Origin: Paracoccus sp. MBLB3053
Lineage (GTDB): Bacteria; Pseudomonadota; Alphaproteobacteria; Rhodobacterales; Rhodobacteraceae
Reading direction: 5' to 3'
Length of the DNA stretch: 64,000 bases
NCBI RefSeq assembly: GCF_031822435.1
Contig: NZ_JAVQLW010000001.1
Coordinates: 753,501 to 817,500, forward strand
Positions 19,168 to 28,067 of the stretch are shown here, piece by piece (the first letter of the stretch is position 1; each line of letters begins with the position of its first letter). Under the pieces are notes generated by a model, which saw nothing but the letters and a program-made list of their open reading frames with translations, searched no databases and was not told the DNA's origin. The translations under genes and the position numbers were made by a program.

Positions 19168-19760
19168 CCCAGCCCATCATCGCCATTCTGCGCGGCCTGA
19201 CGCCAGCAGACGCGCTGGCCGTCGGCCAGGCCCTGATCGACGCCGGAATTGACCGGATCGAGGTGCCGTTGAATTCCCCCGATCCGCTGGAAAGCATCCG
19301 CCTGATGGCGACGGCCTTCGGCGGCCGCGCCACGATCGGAGCCGGGACCGTCCTGACGATCGAGGATGTGGCGCGCATTGCCGATGCGGGTGGGCGCATG
19401 ATCGTTTCGCCCAACACGAATCCAGAGGTGATCCGCGAAACGCGACGGCTGGGGATGGAATCCTATCCGGGCGTCTTTACCGCCACCGAATGTTTTTCGG
19501 CGATCGAGGCCGGCGCGACCGGACTGAAGCTTTTCCCTGCCGATCAGGCCGGAACCGGCGCACTCAAGGCGCTGCGTGCGGTTCTGCCCAAGGACATGCC
19601 GGTCTATGCGGTAGGTGGCGTCGGCCCTTCGAATTTCGCCGAATGGATCGCGGCTGGCGCCCAGGGCTTTGGCATCGGCAGTTCGCTCTACAAGCCGGGC
19701 GAAACTGCGGAACTGGTGGCAAGCCGCGCGCGCGAATTGGTCGCGGCCCTGCCCGCATGA
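19164..19760 (+). CDS. dgoA: 2-dehydro-3-deoxy-6-phosphogalactonate aldolase
   Basis: A 198-residue KDPG/KDPGal class I aldolase. The glutamate of DRIEVPLNSP and the Schiff-base lysine in TGLKLFPADQAG are in place, with the phosphate loop near GGVGPSNF and GIGSSLY. It splits 2-keto-3-deoxy-6-phosphogalactonate into pyruvate and glyceraldehyde-3-phosphate. Placement directly after dgoK, overlapping it and the lactonase gene by 4 bp each, supports the galactonate isomer rather than KDPG. Confidence 0.92.
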   Translation: MTQPIIAILRGLTPADALAVGQALIDAGIDRIEVPLNSPDPLESIRLMATAFGGRATIGAGTVLTIEDVARIADAGGRMIVSPNTNPEVIRETRRLGMESYPGVFTATECFSAIEAGATGLKLFPADQAGTGALKALRAVLPKDMPVYAVGGVGPSNFAEWIAAGAQGFGIGSSLYKPGETAELVASRARELVAALPA

Positions 19761-20602
19761 GATACACGCTTTTCGATCCGCGCCCCTGCCTTCTGGGCGA
19801 AGGTGCATTCTGGCACCCCGAACGCCAGCAGGCCTTCTGGTTCGACATCCTCAATCGAAGGATGCTTAGCCGAAAGGCCGGGCGCGAGATGGAATGGCGC
19901 TTCGACGAACGTGTCTCTGCGGCGGGCTGGATCGACCATGACACGCTGCTCATCGCGAGCGAAAAGGCGCTGTTCCGCTTTGACCTGCGCGACGGTTCGC
20001 GTGTCGATCTGGTGGCGCTTGAGGCAGACCGGCCGGACACCCGCTCGAATGACGGGCGTGCCGATCCGCAGGGCGGCTTCTGGATCGGCACGATGGCGGT
20101 GGATGCGCGCCCCGGACAGGGCGCAATCTATCGTTACTTCAAGGGTGAGCTGCGCAGGATTTTCGCACCGATCTCGATCAGCAACGCGATCTGCTTTTCT
20201 CCGGACGGCAAGCTTGCCTATTTCGCCGACACGGATGAGCAGATGGTTTGGGTTCACGATCTGGACGAAGACGGCTGGCCCGCGGGCGACAAGCGGGTCT
20301 TCCTGAACCTGCGCGGAACCGAAGAATATCCCGACGGCGCCGTGACAGATGCCGACGGCAATTTCTGGAACGCCCGCTGGGGATCCGGACGACTGGTCTG
20401 CCACGCGCCGGACGGGCGCGTTCTCGAAGAAATCGAGGTGCCTTCGAAACAGACCACCTGCCCCGCCTTCATCGGCGACAAGCTGGACCGCATCCTGCTG
20501 ACCAGCGCCGCCGTCGACCTTGGCGGTCCTCAGGACGGGAGGAGCTGGATGATCCTGCCGGATTCAGCCAAGGGACGGCCTGAGCCGCGCGTGATTTTGT
20601 GA
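19757..20602 (+). CDS. SMP-30/gluconolactonase family sugar lactonase
   Basis: A 281-residue six-bladed beta-propeller lactonase. The divalent-metal ligands of the SMP-30 family are visible: glutamate 15 in LLGEGAFWH, an asparagine in ISISNAICFSPDGKLAYFADT and an aspartate in EEYPDGAVTDADG. It would hydrolyse L-arabino-1,4-lactone and D-galactonolactone made by the Gfo/Idh enzyme. The ATG at 19757 overlaps the dgoA stop (ATGA) and fits the family N-terminus; a longer in-frame extension upstream is a shadow of dgoA. Confidence 0.9.
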   Translation: MRYTLFDPRPCLLGEGAFWHPERQQAFWFDILNRRMLSRKAGREMEWRFDERVSAAGWIDHDTLLIASEKALFRFDLRDGSRVDLVALEADRPDTRSNDGRADPQGGFWIGTMAVDARPGQGAIYRYFKGELRRIFAPISISNAICFSPDGKLAYFADTDEQMVWVHDLDEDGWPAGDKRVFLNLRGTEEYPDGAVTDADGNFWNARWGSGRLVCHAPDGRVLEEIEVPSKQTTCPAFIGDKLDRILLTSAAVDLGGPQDGRSWMILPDSAKGRPEPRVIL

Positions 20603-21609
20603 TGCGTGAGAATTTCGGAACCCTGCCCGATGGGCAACTTGTCGAACGGCTGACCATCTCGGGCCATGGCCTGATGGCTTCGGTCATTACCCTGGGTGCC
20701 TCGCTGCAGGATCTCAGGCTGGCGGGTATCGGTCATCCGCTGGTTCTGGGCTACCCGACGCTTTCGCCCTATCTTTCCGAAGGGCGTTTCTTCGGGGCGA
20801 TCGTCGGACGCTGCGCGAACCGGATCTCCAGCGGCGTGGCCGAGATAGAAGGCCGCACTTACGTGCTTGACCGAAACGAGCGCGATCGCACCACGCTGCA
20901 TGGCGGCGCGGACGGCACCGGTCGGCGCAACTGGAAAGTTGTCGAGCAAGGCACGGATTTCGTGATCCTCGCCGATGAGCTTCCGGATGGCCATATGGGC
21001 TTTCCAGGTCGGCTCGAAGTGCGGGTCATCTACCGCATCCTGCCGGAACTCAGCCTGCAGATCACGATCGAAGCGAAATCGGACGCCACCACCCTGTGCA
21101 ACTTCGCGCAGCACAGCTATTTCAACCTGGACGGCCAAAAGGATCTGTCGGATCACATCCTGTGCGTCCCTGCCAACACTTACCTGCCGGTGGATGGCGA
21201 TCTCATCCCATTGGGCAGCCCCGCACCGGTCGAGGGAAGCCATCTCGACTTCCGTGAACCGGTCAGACTTGGGAATCGCCTTGGTGGAGAGCTGGTCGAC
21301 CACAATCTTTGCGTATCGCTTGCTCGGACCGACACGCCCAAGCCCGTTGCCACACTGACGGCCGGAGAGCTTTCGATGCGCATCTTATCGACCGAGCCCG
21401 GATTGCAGGTCTATACCGCCGATCATCTTCAGCCCGGATCACAGGGAATTGGTGGCTTTCCCTATGGCAAGCATGCGGGCGTCGCGCTTGAATCGCAAGT
21501 CTGGCCGGACGCGATTCACCATCCGGACTACCCATCGGCCATTCTGCCCGCCGGCCAGAGCTATAGGCAGATTACAATCCTTTCCTTCGCAGTGCCGCGA
21601 GAGAGTTGA
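20602..21609 (+). CDS. galM: aldose 1-epimerase (mutarotase)
   Basis: A 335-residue GalM-type mutarotase that interconverts sugar anomers before oxidation. Motifs: GRCANRI near residue 70, the histidine-bearing LHGGADGTGRRNW, the catalytic histidine of QHSYFNLDG and the catalytic glutamate of GVALESQVWPDAIHHPDYPS. It forms a TGATG junction with the lactonase and closes the chvE operon; a GTG one codon upstream is an alternative start. No terminator hairpin was recognised in the 44 bp before the GntR gene. Confidence 0.93.
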   Translation: MRENFGTLPDGQLVERLTISGHGLMASVITLGASLQDLRLAGIGHPLVLGYPTLSPYLSEGRFFGAIVGRCANRISSGVAEIEGRTYVLDRNERDRTTLHGGADGTGRRNWKVVEQGTDFVILADELPDGHMGFPGRLEVRVIYRILPELSLQITIEAKSDATTLCNFAQHSYFNLDGQKDLSDHILCVPANTYLPVDGDLIPLGSPAPVEGSHLDFREPVRLGNRLGGELVDHNLCVSLARTDTPKPVATLTAGELSMRILSTEPGLQVYTADHLQPGSQGIGGFPYGKHAGVALESQVWPDAIHHPDYPSAILPAGQSYRQITILSFAVPRES

Positions 21610-21653
21610 CGCGATCGTCCTGATGCTTCGAGATGCGATCAGGAGGAGACATC

Positions 21654-22412
21654 ATGACGAATACTGCATCCCCCGAGCGGTCAGCGCAGGCTGAAACGAC
21701 ATCCTCGACGAATGATCTGCCAGCGGCGGTGCAGATGCACAACGTGCTGCGCAGCCGGATCATCAGCGGAGATCTCGTGCCGGGCACCCGCCTCTCGGAA
21801 CAGGAGATCGCGGATCAATACAAGCTGTCGCGCCAACCGGTCCGCGAAGCATTCATCCGCCTTGCGGGCGAGGGGTTGCTGGAGGTGAGACCACAGCGGG
21901 GCACCTTCGTCTCGCGCATCGACATGGACTGGGTGCTTGGAACACGTTTCATCCGGGAATCGGTCGAGGCGGATATCGCGCGCTTTGCCGCCCGACTTGC
22001 CCAGCCCCAACAGATCGTCACGTTGCGCGAGATCCTTGAGCGTCAGGCCGCCATTCCGCAGGGCGACGCCAAAGCGCTCGTGAGCGTCGACCAGGAATTT
22101 CATTATGCGCTTGCCGCGATCGCCGGGCAGACCCAGGCCTGGACGCATCTGCAGGGGCTCAAGGTGCATCTTGATCGCGTGCGCCATCTCGTTTCGGCCG
22201 TCACGCCCAAGGACATCATGCTGGATCAGCACCGGGCGGTGGTCGAGGCCATCGCAGATGGCGACCCCGACCGCGCCGAGGCGGCCATGCGCCTGCATCT
22301 GCGCCGCGTTTTCGGCGACCTGCCCGCAATCATGCAGCTCTCTCCGCAATATTTCGACAAGGTCGACCAGCTCGAAGCGTGTATGCATTACGATTCCGCC
22401 GAGAATGCCTGA
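21654..22412 (+). CDS. GntR family (FCD/FadR subfamily) regulator, first of three
   Basis: A 252-residue GntR regulator with an N-terminal winged helix (about 25-90, containing LRSRIISGDL ... SRQPVREAFIRLAGEGLLEV) and an all-helical FCD effector domain with the metal-binding pattern DQEFHYALAA and H residues further on. The start was set at 21654 because AGGAGGAG lies 5 bases upstream. It precedes the tctCBA genes, and an ATGTATACAT palindrome separates it from tctC; it is the most likely regulator of that transporter, with a sugar-acid or related organic acid as effector. Confidence 0.85.
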   Translation: MTNTASPERSAQAETTSSTNDLPAAVQMHNVLRSRIISGDLVPGTRLSEQEIADQYKLSRQPVREAFIRLAGEGLLEVRPQRGTFVSRIDMDWVLGTRFIRESVEADIARFAARLAQPQQIVTLREILERQAAIPQGDAKALVSVDQEFHYALAAIAGQTQAWTHLQGLKVHLDRVRHLVSAVTPKDIMLDQHRAVVEAIADGDPDRAEAAMRLHLRRVFGDLPAIMQLSPQYFDKVDQLEACMHYDSAENA

Positions 22413-22437
22413 ACGTCGAACATAAGCCTCTGCGCGG

Positions 22438-22453
22438 TTGACAATGTATACAT
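22438..22453 (+). promoter_or_regulatory. tctC promoter with GntR-type operator ATGTATACAT
   Basis: A TTGACA minus-35 hexamer (22438-22443) directly abuts a perfect palindrome ATGTATACAT (22444-22453), so a bound repressor would sit in the promoter spacer. A weak minus-10 (GATCCT, 22461-22466) lies 17 bp downstream. The same 10-mer occurs before the denD-like gene at 32610. Confidence 0.6.
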
Positions 22454-22511
22454 GAGGCACGATCCTCTCTCCTGGAGGAAAGGCGCAAACAGCGCCGAAA
22501 GGGAGAAGATC

Positions 22512-23486
22512 ATGAAACGCAGAAACGTTCTGCCGCTGCTTGCGGCTGCGATGACGCTTGGCACCTTTGCGACGCCCGCGCTGGCCGAGTATCCCGAACG
22601 GCCCATCGAACTGATCGTGCCTTGGGGCGCAGGTGGCGGCACGGATGCAGTGGGGCGCATTTTCGGCCAGATCCTGCAGGAAGAACTGGGCAAGCCCGTC
22701 AACGTCGTGAACCGCACAGGCGGGTCGGGCGTGGTTGGCCATAGCGCGATCGCGAAGGCCAAGCCCGATGGCTACACAATCGGCGTCATGACCATCGAGA
22801 TCGACATGATGCATTGGCAGGGTCTGACCGACCTGACCTACGAGGATTTCGACATCCTCGCGCTGGTGAATGCCGATCCGGGCGGGATCATGGTTGCCGC
22901 CGACAGTCCGTGGCAGACCGCAGCGGAATTGCGCGACACGATCAAGTCAGAACCGGCCGGCACGATCAAGGCATCGGGAACGGGTCAGGGAGGGATCTGG
23001 CACCTGAACCTGCTGGGTTGGCTGATGTCCGAGGACATCCCGGTCGATGCAGTGCCCTTCGTTCCCAGCCAGGGTGCGGCGGCCGGTCTGACCGACATGG
23101 TTGCAGGCGGGGTGCAGATGGTTCCATCGTCCCTGGCCGAGGGCCGCTCACTGATCGAGGCAGAACGCGTGCGCGCGTTGGCAAGCATGTCGGACGAACG
23201 CCAGGACATGTTCCCGGACGTCCCGACGCTCAAGGAAGCCACCGGATCGGAGTGGAAGCTTGCGGTCTGGCGCGCCATCGCCGCGCCCAAGGACATGCCC
23301 CCCGAAGCGCGTGAGCGCCTCGTCGAGGCGATCGAGAAAGCCTATAACAGCGAAACCTATCAGAACTTCATGAACGAGCGCGGCTTCGGTCTTCGCTGGG
23401 CAGGCCCCGAAGAGGCCACGGCCCTTGTCGCCGCCGACGATGCCAGCCTTGGCGAAGTGATGAAGAAAGCCGGCCTCGCCAAATGA
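22512..23486 (+). CDS. tripartite tricarboxylate transporter substrate-binding protein (TctC/Bug)
   Basis: A 324-residue Bug-family periplasmic receptor. A signal peptide (MKRRNVLPLLAAAMTLGTFA ... ALA) is followed by the typical YPERPIELIVPWGAGGGTD block and the SQGAAAGLTDMVAGGVQM segment. The ATG at 22512 was preferred to 22452 because it starts the signal peptide and has GGGAGAAG before it. It delivers an unknown carboxylate to the TctB/TctA permease; the neighbours suggest an aldonate or tetronate rather than citrate. Confidence 0.9.
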   Translation: MKRRNVLPLLAAAMTLGTFATPALAEYPERPIELIVPWGAGGGTDAVGRIFGQILQEELGKPVNVVNRTGGSGVVGHSAIAKAKPDGYTIGVMTIEIDMMHWQGLTDLTYEDFDILALVNADPGGIMVAADSPWQTAAELRDTIKSEPAGTIKASGTGQGGIWHLNLLGWLMSEDIPVDAVPFVPSQGAAAGLTDMVAGGVQMVPSSLAEGRSLIEAERVRALASMSDERQDMFPDVPTLKEATGSEWKLAVWRAIAAPKDMPPEARERLVEAIEKAYNSETYQNFMNERGFGLRWAGPEEATALVAADDASLGEVMKKAGLAK

Positions 23487-23497
23487 TCCCGTGACGT

Positions 23498-23527
23498 CGG
23501 GTCCGCGGGGCGCAATCCCGCGGCCCG
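23498..23527 (+). promoter_or_regulatory. intercistronic hairpin between tctC and tctB
   Basis: Arms 23498-23509 and 23517-23527 pair with one bulged base around a 7-base loop. No T-run follows. It resembles the hairpin after chvE and probably lets the abundant receptor message outlast the permease message. Confidence 0.6.
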
Positions 23528-23554
23528 ATTTCCGCTGTTAGAGGAGTTTCCGGC

Positions 23555-24028
23555 ATGAGACTGGGGGATCGCGCGCTTGGCGTGCTGACCTTGCTGGCGG
23601 GCGGCGCATTGTTCATCGCGTCGCTTCAGTTCTCGCCCATACCGGGCCAGAAATACGGCGCGGAGACATTGCCGCGCGTGGTGTCATTCCTTGCCGCGGG
23701 GATCGGCCTGTCGATGCTGATCAAGGGCATGGCCAGCGAAAAGGGCCAACGGCTGGTCGTTGTCTCGGATTGGGCGCGCAGTCCCGCCGCATGGGCGCGG
23801 CTCATCGGCGCGATCGCCCTCATCCTTGGCTACATCTGGTTTTCGGACCTGCTGGGCTTTCCGATCGCGGGCTTCGCGCTGGTATTCGCGCTGCTTCTGC
23901 TCGCCGGAACCCGACCGCTGCTCGCACTGCCCCTCGCCTTGGCGACCGTGATCATCCTTCAGCTTTCATTCGGAAAGCTGCTGCTCGTGCCGCTTCCGCG
24001 CGGCGAGTTCCTGAACCTTCCCTGGTAG
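23555..24028 (+). CDS. tripartite tricarboxylate transporter small permease (TctB)
   Basis: A 157-residue membrane protein with four hydrophobic segments, the size and layout of TctB, the small permease subunit of TTT transporters. The N-terminal LGVLTLLAGGALFIAS and the PRVVSFLAAGIGL segment match the family. It sits between TctC and TctA, 7 bp before tctA. Confidence 0.85.
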   Translation: MRLGDRALGVLTLLAGGALFIASLQFSPIPGQKYGAETLPRVVSFLAAGIGLSMLIKGMASEKGQRLVVVSDWARSPAAWARLIGAIALILGYIWFSDLLGFPIAGFALVFALLLLAGTRPLLALPLALATVIILQLSFGKLLLVPLPRGEFLNLPW

Positions 24029-24035
24029 GCTGAGC

Positions 24036-25529
24036 ATGACCGCATTTTCGCAGGCCCTCGGCCTCGTCCTCGATCCTCAGGTCATCCTGGCGATGCTGGC
24101 TTCGGGCGCCTTCGGGCTGTTCGTCGGCGCCATTCCGGGACTGACCGCGACCATGGCTACGGCCCTTCTCGTTCCGATCACCTTCTTCATGGGGCCAATC
24201 CCGGCGATCGCCTCGATCGTCACCGCCGCCGCCATGGCGATCTTTGCCGGCGATATTCCGGGAGCCTTGCTGCGCATTCCCGGCACACCCGCCAGCGCCG
24301 CCTATGTCGATGACGCGCATCGCATGACGCGTTCGGGCCGCGCGCCCGAGGCGCTTGGCGCACTGCTGGTCTTTTCGGTGATCGGTGGCATCTTCGGCAC
24401 CGTCGTGCTGATCCTCGCCTCGCCCATCCTCGCCGAGATCGCCCTGAAATTTTCGTCCTTCGAGTATTTCTGGCTGGTCGTTCTTGGCCTGTCTGCCGCA
24501 ATCTTCGTGTCCCCCGGATCGGTCACGCGTGGGCTGATCGCCCTGACCATCGGATTGGTTGCGGCCTGCGTCGGCATGGACAACCCATCGGCCGAGCCGC
24601 GCTTCACCTTCGGCAATATCGACCTCCTGGGCGGGATCTCGTTCATTCCTGCGATGATCGGCCTTTTCGCCGCAGCCGAGGTCTTTCGTTATATTGTCCA
24701 TGGCGGTTCTGCCGTCGCCCCGCAACACCCCGAAACCCGTGGCCTTTTCCGCACACAGATCGGCGTCATGCGCCGCTATCCGAAACAGGCCATCCGGGGC
24801 AGCATCCTTGGCACGGTCATCGGCGCATTGCCGGGCGCGGGCGCTGATATTGCAGCCTGGATATCATATGCCATGTCCAAGCGCCTGTCGCGCACGCCCG
24901 AAAAATTCGGCCACGGCCATGTCGAAGGGCTGGTAGAGGCCGGGGCTTCGAACAACGCCGCGGTCAGCGGTGCATGGATTCCCGCCCTGGTCTTCGGCAT
25001 TCCGGGCGATTCGATCACCGCGATCGTCATCGGCGTGCTCTATATCAAGGGGATGAATCCCGGCCCCACGATCTTCATCAACCAGGCCGAGATGATCAAC
25101 GCGCTGTTCATCGTCTTCCTGCTGGCGAACCTGCTGATGATCCCCTTGGGCTGGCTTGCGATCCGCGCCTCGTCCTGGCTGCTCGCCGTGCCTCAAAAGA
25201 TCCTGATGCCGATCATCCTGATGTTCTGCATCGTGGGTTCATTCGCCATCACCAATTCCGTGTTCGGTATTGCTCTGATGCTGGGCTTCGGCGTGCTGGG
25301 CTTCCTGATGGAGGAAAACGACATCCCGATCGCCCCTGCCATACTTGGGCTGGTGCTGGGACCGCTGCTCGAACAGCACTTCATCACCTCGATGATCAAG
25401 TCTGACGGCAACCTGCTGGCCTTTTTCGAAAGGCCGATCGCGGCGGGGCTGGGGATCTTCACCATTCTCGTCTGGGCCTCGCCCCTGATCCGCAAGCTGG
25501 TCCTGCGCCGCAAGGAGGCCGTGTCATGA
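24036..25529 (+). CDS. tripartite tricarboxylate transporter large permease (TctA)
   Basis: A 497-residue permease with about twelve membrane segments. The family-defining blocks are present: GAIPGLTATMATALLVPITF near residue 30, AGDIPGALLRIPGTPASAAY and GALPGAGADIAAWISYAMSKR, plus EGLVEAGASNNAAVSGAWIPAL. It forms the ion-coupled channel of the TctCBA system. The stop overlaps the following dehydrogenase start by 4 bp, which couples transport to that enzyme. Confidence 0.93.
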   Translation: MTAFSQALGLVLDPQVILAMLASGAFGLFVGAIPGLTATMATALLVPITFFMGPIPAIASIVTAAAMAIFAGDIPGALLRIPGTPASAAYVDDAHRMTRSGRAPEALGALLVFSVIGGIFGTVVLILASPILAEIALKFSSFEYFWLVVLGLSAAIFVSPGSVTRGLIALTIGLVAACVGMDNPSAEPRFTFGNIDLLGGISFIPAMIGLFAAAEVFRYIVHGGSAVAPQHPETRGLFRTQIGVMRRYPKQAIRGSILGTVIGALPGAGADIAAWISYAMSKRLSRTPEKFGHGHVEGLVEAGASNNAAVSGAWIPALVFGIPGDSITAIVIGVLYIKGMNPGPTIFINQAEMINALFIVFLLANLLMIPLGWLAIRASSWLLAVPQKILMPIILMFCIVGSFAITNSVFGIALMLGFGVLGFLMEENDIPIAPAILGLVLGPLLEQHFITSMIKSDGNLLAFFERPIAAGLGIFTILVWASPLIRKLVLRRKEAVS

Positions 25530-26419
25530 GCAATCTCTCCGCCGCAGTCATCGGCGTTGGCTCGATGGGGCTCGGCGCGGCACTGTCGCTTGCCCGCGCG
25601 GGATTTCACGTGCGCGGGGTCGACCTGAACCCGGCGCCGCTGGCCGAGCTTGCCTCCGCCGGGGGAATTCCGGCGCCAACTCCGGCGGAGGCTGCAACCG
25701 ATGTGGATGTCCTATTCGTCTATGTCGTGAACGCGGCACAGACCCGAGCCGTTCTGTTCGGTGAGAAAGGCGCGGTGTCGACTGCGCGACCGGGCACCGT
25801 CTTTGTGCTCTGCCCGACCATGCAGCCCGATGACGCCGTGGCAATCGCGACCGAACTCTCTGCCGCCGGAATGGTCGCGATCGATGCCCCTGTCTCTGGC
25901 GGGGCGGCCAAGGCACGGGAAGGCGCGATCAGCATCATGGCCTCGGGACCGTCTGACGCGTTCGCCCGCATCGAGCCTGCCCTGGACGCGATTTCTGCAC
26001 GCGTCTTCCGCTTGGGCGAAGAGCCTGGCGCGGGCAGCCGGATGAAGCTCATCAATCAGTTGCTCGCCGGGGTTCACATCGCTGCCATGGCCGAAGCGAT
26101 GGTGCTGGCCGCCAAAAGTGGCCTCGACCTTCGAACGGTGCAGGACGTGATCACGGAATGCGCCGGCAATAGCTGGATGTTCCAGAATCGCGGACCGCAG
26201 GTGGTCTCGGGCGACTACACCCCCTTCTCGGCGGTCGATATCTTCGTCAAGGACTTGGGGATCGTCACCGAAGCCGCACAGTCGCTGGGCAGTCCAGTCC
26301 CGCTGGCCGATGCGTCGCTGGCGCTCTATCGCGCCGCATCGGAAGCGGGATTGGGGCGTGAGGCAGATGCCGCAATTGCCAAGATCCTGGCCGAACGAGC
26401 GGGCGCGAAGCTGCCCTAG
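25526..26419 (+). CDS. 3-hydroxyisobutyrate dehydrogenase family protein, LtnD-like
   Basis: A 297-residue NAD(P)-dependent beta-hydroxyacid dehydrogenase. Rossmann motif GVGSMGLGAALSLARAGF, substrate loop DAPVSGGAAKAREG, and the catalytic lysine region SRMKLINQLLAGVHIAAMAEA are visible; NQLLAGVH is characteristic of the L-threonate dehydrogenase (LtnD) branch. LtnD oxidises L-threonate to 2-oxo-tetronate, the substrate of OtnI, and an OtnI-like gene lies next to it in convergent orientation. Coupling to tctA suggests the transporter imports its substrate. Substrate assignment is an inference. Confidence 0.75.
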   Translation: MSNLSAAVIGVGSMGLGAALSLARAGFHVRGVDLNPAPLAELASAGGIPAPTPAEAATDVDVLFVYVVNAAQTRAVLFGEKGAVSTARPGTVFVLCPTMQPDDAVAIATELSAAGMVAIDAPVSGGAAKAREGAISIMASGPSDAFARIEPALDAISARVFRLGEEPGAGSRMKLINQLLAGVHIAAMAEAMVLAAKSGLDLRTVQDVITECAGNSWMFQNRGPQVVSGDYTPFSAVDIFVKDLGIVTEAAQSLGSPVPLADASLALYRAASEAGLGREADAAIAKILAERAGAKLP

Positions 26420-27171
26420 ATCGCGCGCAACCCGGACAGCCAATCCAGGCTTTCGCCGGTCGGCCCTATGGGCTTGTATTCGGCCCCCAAAGGCTTGCTC
26501 CAGCCCAGGTCGCGCAGGACAGCGCAGATATGGCGATAATCGACTTCGCCGTGATCGGGCGCACCTCGATCAGGGACAGAGGCGATCTGCACATGACCGA
26601 TCACGGGCATCAGCCGTCCCAGACGACGGGTCAGATTGCCCTCCATGATCTGCAGATGATAGCAATCGAACATGAGCTTCAGGTTCGGACTCCCGGCCTG
26701 CTCGATCAGATGCAGCGCCTGATCTGAAGTCGAAAGGAAGTAGCCGGGCGCGTCATAACGGTTCAGCGGCTCGATCAAGACCGTCAGGTCCGGTGCCCGA
26801 TCGCAGGCATAGGCCAGATTGGCAAGGAAGGTCCGCTCGGCCTGCGTCCCTTCCGCGACGCCCGCCATGACGTGAACGGCCCCGCAGCCGATGGCGCGTG
26901 CATAGGCAATGGCGCGGTCGATCTCGGCGCGTGCCTCGGCCTCGCGGCCCGGAATGGACGACAGCCCGTTCTCGCCGGGTTTGCCGCGCAGCGTATTGAG
27001 CCCCAGCATGACGAGTCCGGTTTCCGACAAGGCGGCGGCGACGGCTTCAGTCGCATGGTCATAAGGCCAATGGCATTCTACCGCATCGAACCCGGCGGCG
27101 GCGGCGGCGCGGATGGCGCCGGGCAGGGCCAGATCGGTCCACAAGAAGCCAAGATTGGCAGAAAACCGCAT
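26416..27171 (-). CDS. hydroxypyruvate isomerase family protein, OtnI-like
   Basis: A 251-residue TIM-barrel isomerase of the Hyi/OtnI family (AP endonuclease family 2 fold). Visible metal-site segments are VLIEPLNRYDAPGYFL, NLKLMFDCYHLQIMEGN and HVQIASVPDRGAPDHGEVDY, ending in LGAEYKP. It could be hydroxypyruvate isomerase or 2-oxo-tetronate isomerase; the LtnD-like and DenD-like neighbours favour the second. GGGAGGAG precedes its start. The 3' end overlaps that of the LtnD-like gene by 4 bp, with both stops formed by one CTAG. Confidence 0.78.
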   Translation of the reverse strand: MRFSANLGFLWTDLALPGAIRAAAAAGFDAVECHWPYDHATEAVAAALSETGLVMLGLNTLRGKPGENGLSSIPGREAEARAEIDRAIAYARAIGCGAVHVMAGVAEGTQAERTFLANLAYACDRAPDLTVLIEPLNRYDAPGYFLSTSDQALHLIEQAGSPNLKLMFDCYHLQIMEGNLTRRLGRLMPVIGHVQIASVPDRGAPDHGEVDYRHICAVLRDLGWSKPLGAEYKPIGPTGESLDWLSGLRAI

Positions 27172-27187
27172 TCACTCCTCCCAATAG

Positions 27188-27217
27188 AAAAGGGCGGCGG
27201 GATCTCTCCCGCCGCCC
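27188..27217 (-). terminator. Rho-independent terminator between FAH gene and OtnI-like gene
   Basis: A perfect 10-bp GC stem (27192-27201 with 27208-27217, loop of 6) followed on the minus strand by TTTTCTATT. It ends transcription of the FAH/DMT/GntR operon just before the OtnI-like gene, so OtnI would need readthrough or its own promoter. Confidence 0.8.
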
Positions 27218-27224
27218 GGATGGA

Positions 27225-28067
27225 TCAGGCGCGGCGCACCTTCTGGGTCTGCTCGCCCAACCCCTCGATCCCGAGACGGATGGTTTCGCCGCCCTTCAGG
27301 TAGACCTGCGGGTTCTGGCCCATCCCGACGCCCGGAGGCGTGCCGGTGGTGATCACGTCGCCCGGCATCAGGGTCATCAGCTTTGAGCAATAGGATACCA
27401 GTTTCGCCACGCCGAAGATCATCGTCTTGGTCGAGCCGTCCTGATAGCGCTTGCCGTCGACTTCGAGCCACATCGACAGATTGCCAGCATCCGGAATCTC
27501 ATCGCGGGTCACGACATAGGGACCGATCGGGCCGAACGTGTCGAAGCCCTTGCCCTTGTCCCAGGTCTGGCCACGCTCGAGCTGCCACTCGCGTTCCGAC
27601 ACGTCGTTGACGACGCAATAGCCCGCGACATGCTCAAGCGCCTCGTCCTCGGAGACGCTGCGCGCGGTCTTGCCGATGACGATGCCCAGCTCGACCTCCC
27701 AGTCGGTCTTGTTCGAGCCTTCGGGGATCATCACGTCGTCATTCGGTCCGACGATGCAGCTGGTCCACTTGTTGAACACCACCGGCTCGGCCGGGACGGG
27801 CATGCCGCTTTCCGCGGCGTGGTCGGCATAGTTCAGGCCGATCGCGATGAATTTGCGAACATGGCCCACACAGGCGCCGAAACGCGGCGAGCCCTCGACG
27901 ACAGGCAGGGTCGAGACATCGATCGCGGCCAGCTTTGCAAGACCTTCGGGGGTCAGCACATCATCGGCGATATCGGCGACATGGCCCGACAGATCGCGGA
28001 TCTTGCCTTCGGCATCCAAGAGGCCGGGCTTTTCCTGGCCCTCGGGGCCGTAACGCAGAAGTTTCAT
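27225..28067 (-). CDS. fumarylacetoacetate hydrolase (FAH) family protein
   Basis: A 280-residue FAH-fold hydrolase/lyase. Metal-binding glutamates and aspartate occur in DWEVELGIVIGK and NDVSEREWQLERG, and the C-terminal LMPGDVITTGTPPGVGMG is a family signature. Members cleave 2,4-diketo acids (for example 2,4-diketo-3-deoxy-L-rhamnonate or -fuconate) or act on other 2-keto acids; with two SDR genes nearby, a diketo-sugar-acid hydrolase is the most attractive guess. The start at 28067 (MKLLRYGPEGQEKPG) has GGAGGAG upstream and overlaps the DMT stop by 4 bp. Confidence 0.85.
   Translation of the reverse strand: MKLLRYGPEGQEKPGLLDAEGKIRDLSGHVADIADDVLTPEGLAKLAAIDVSTLPVVEGSPRFGACVGHVRKFIAIGLNYADHAAESGMPVPAEPVVFNKWTSCIVGPNDDVMIPEGSNKTDWEVELGIVIGKTARSVSEDEALEHVAGYCVVNDVSEREWQLERGQTWDKGKGFDTFGPIGPYVVTRDEIPDAGNLSMWLEVDGKRYQDGSTKTMIFGVAKLVSYCSKLMTLMPGDVITTGTPPGVGMGQNPQVYLKGGETIRLGIEGLGEQTQKVRRA

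Noticed and set aside
26416..26419. Shared CTAG forming both stop codons of convergent genes as a possible regulatory feature
   Set aside because: A 4-bp palindromic stop overlap is a simple result of gene packing.
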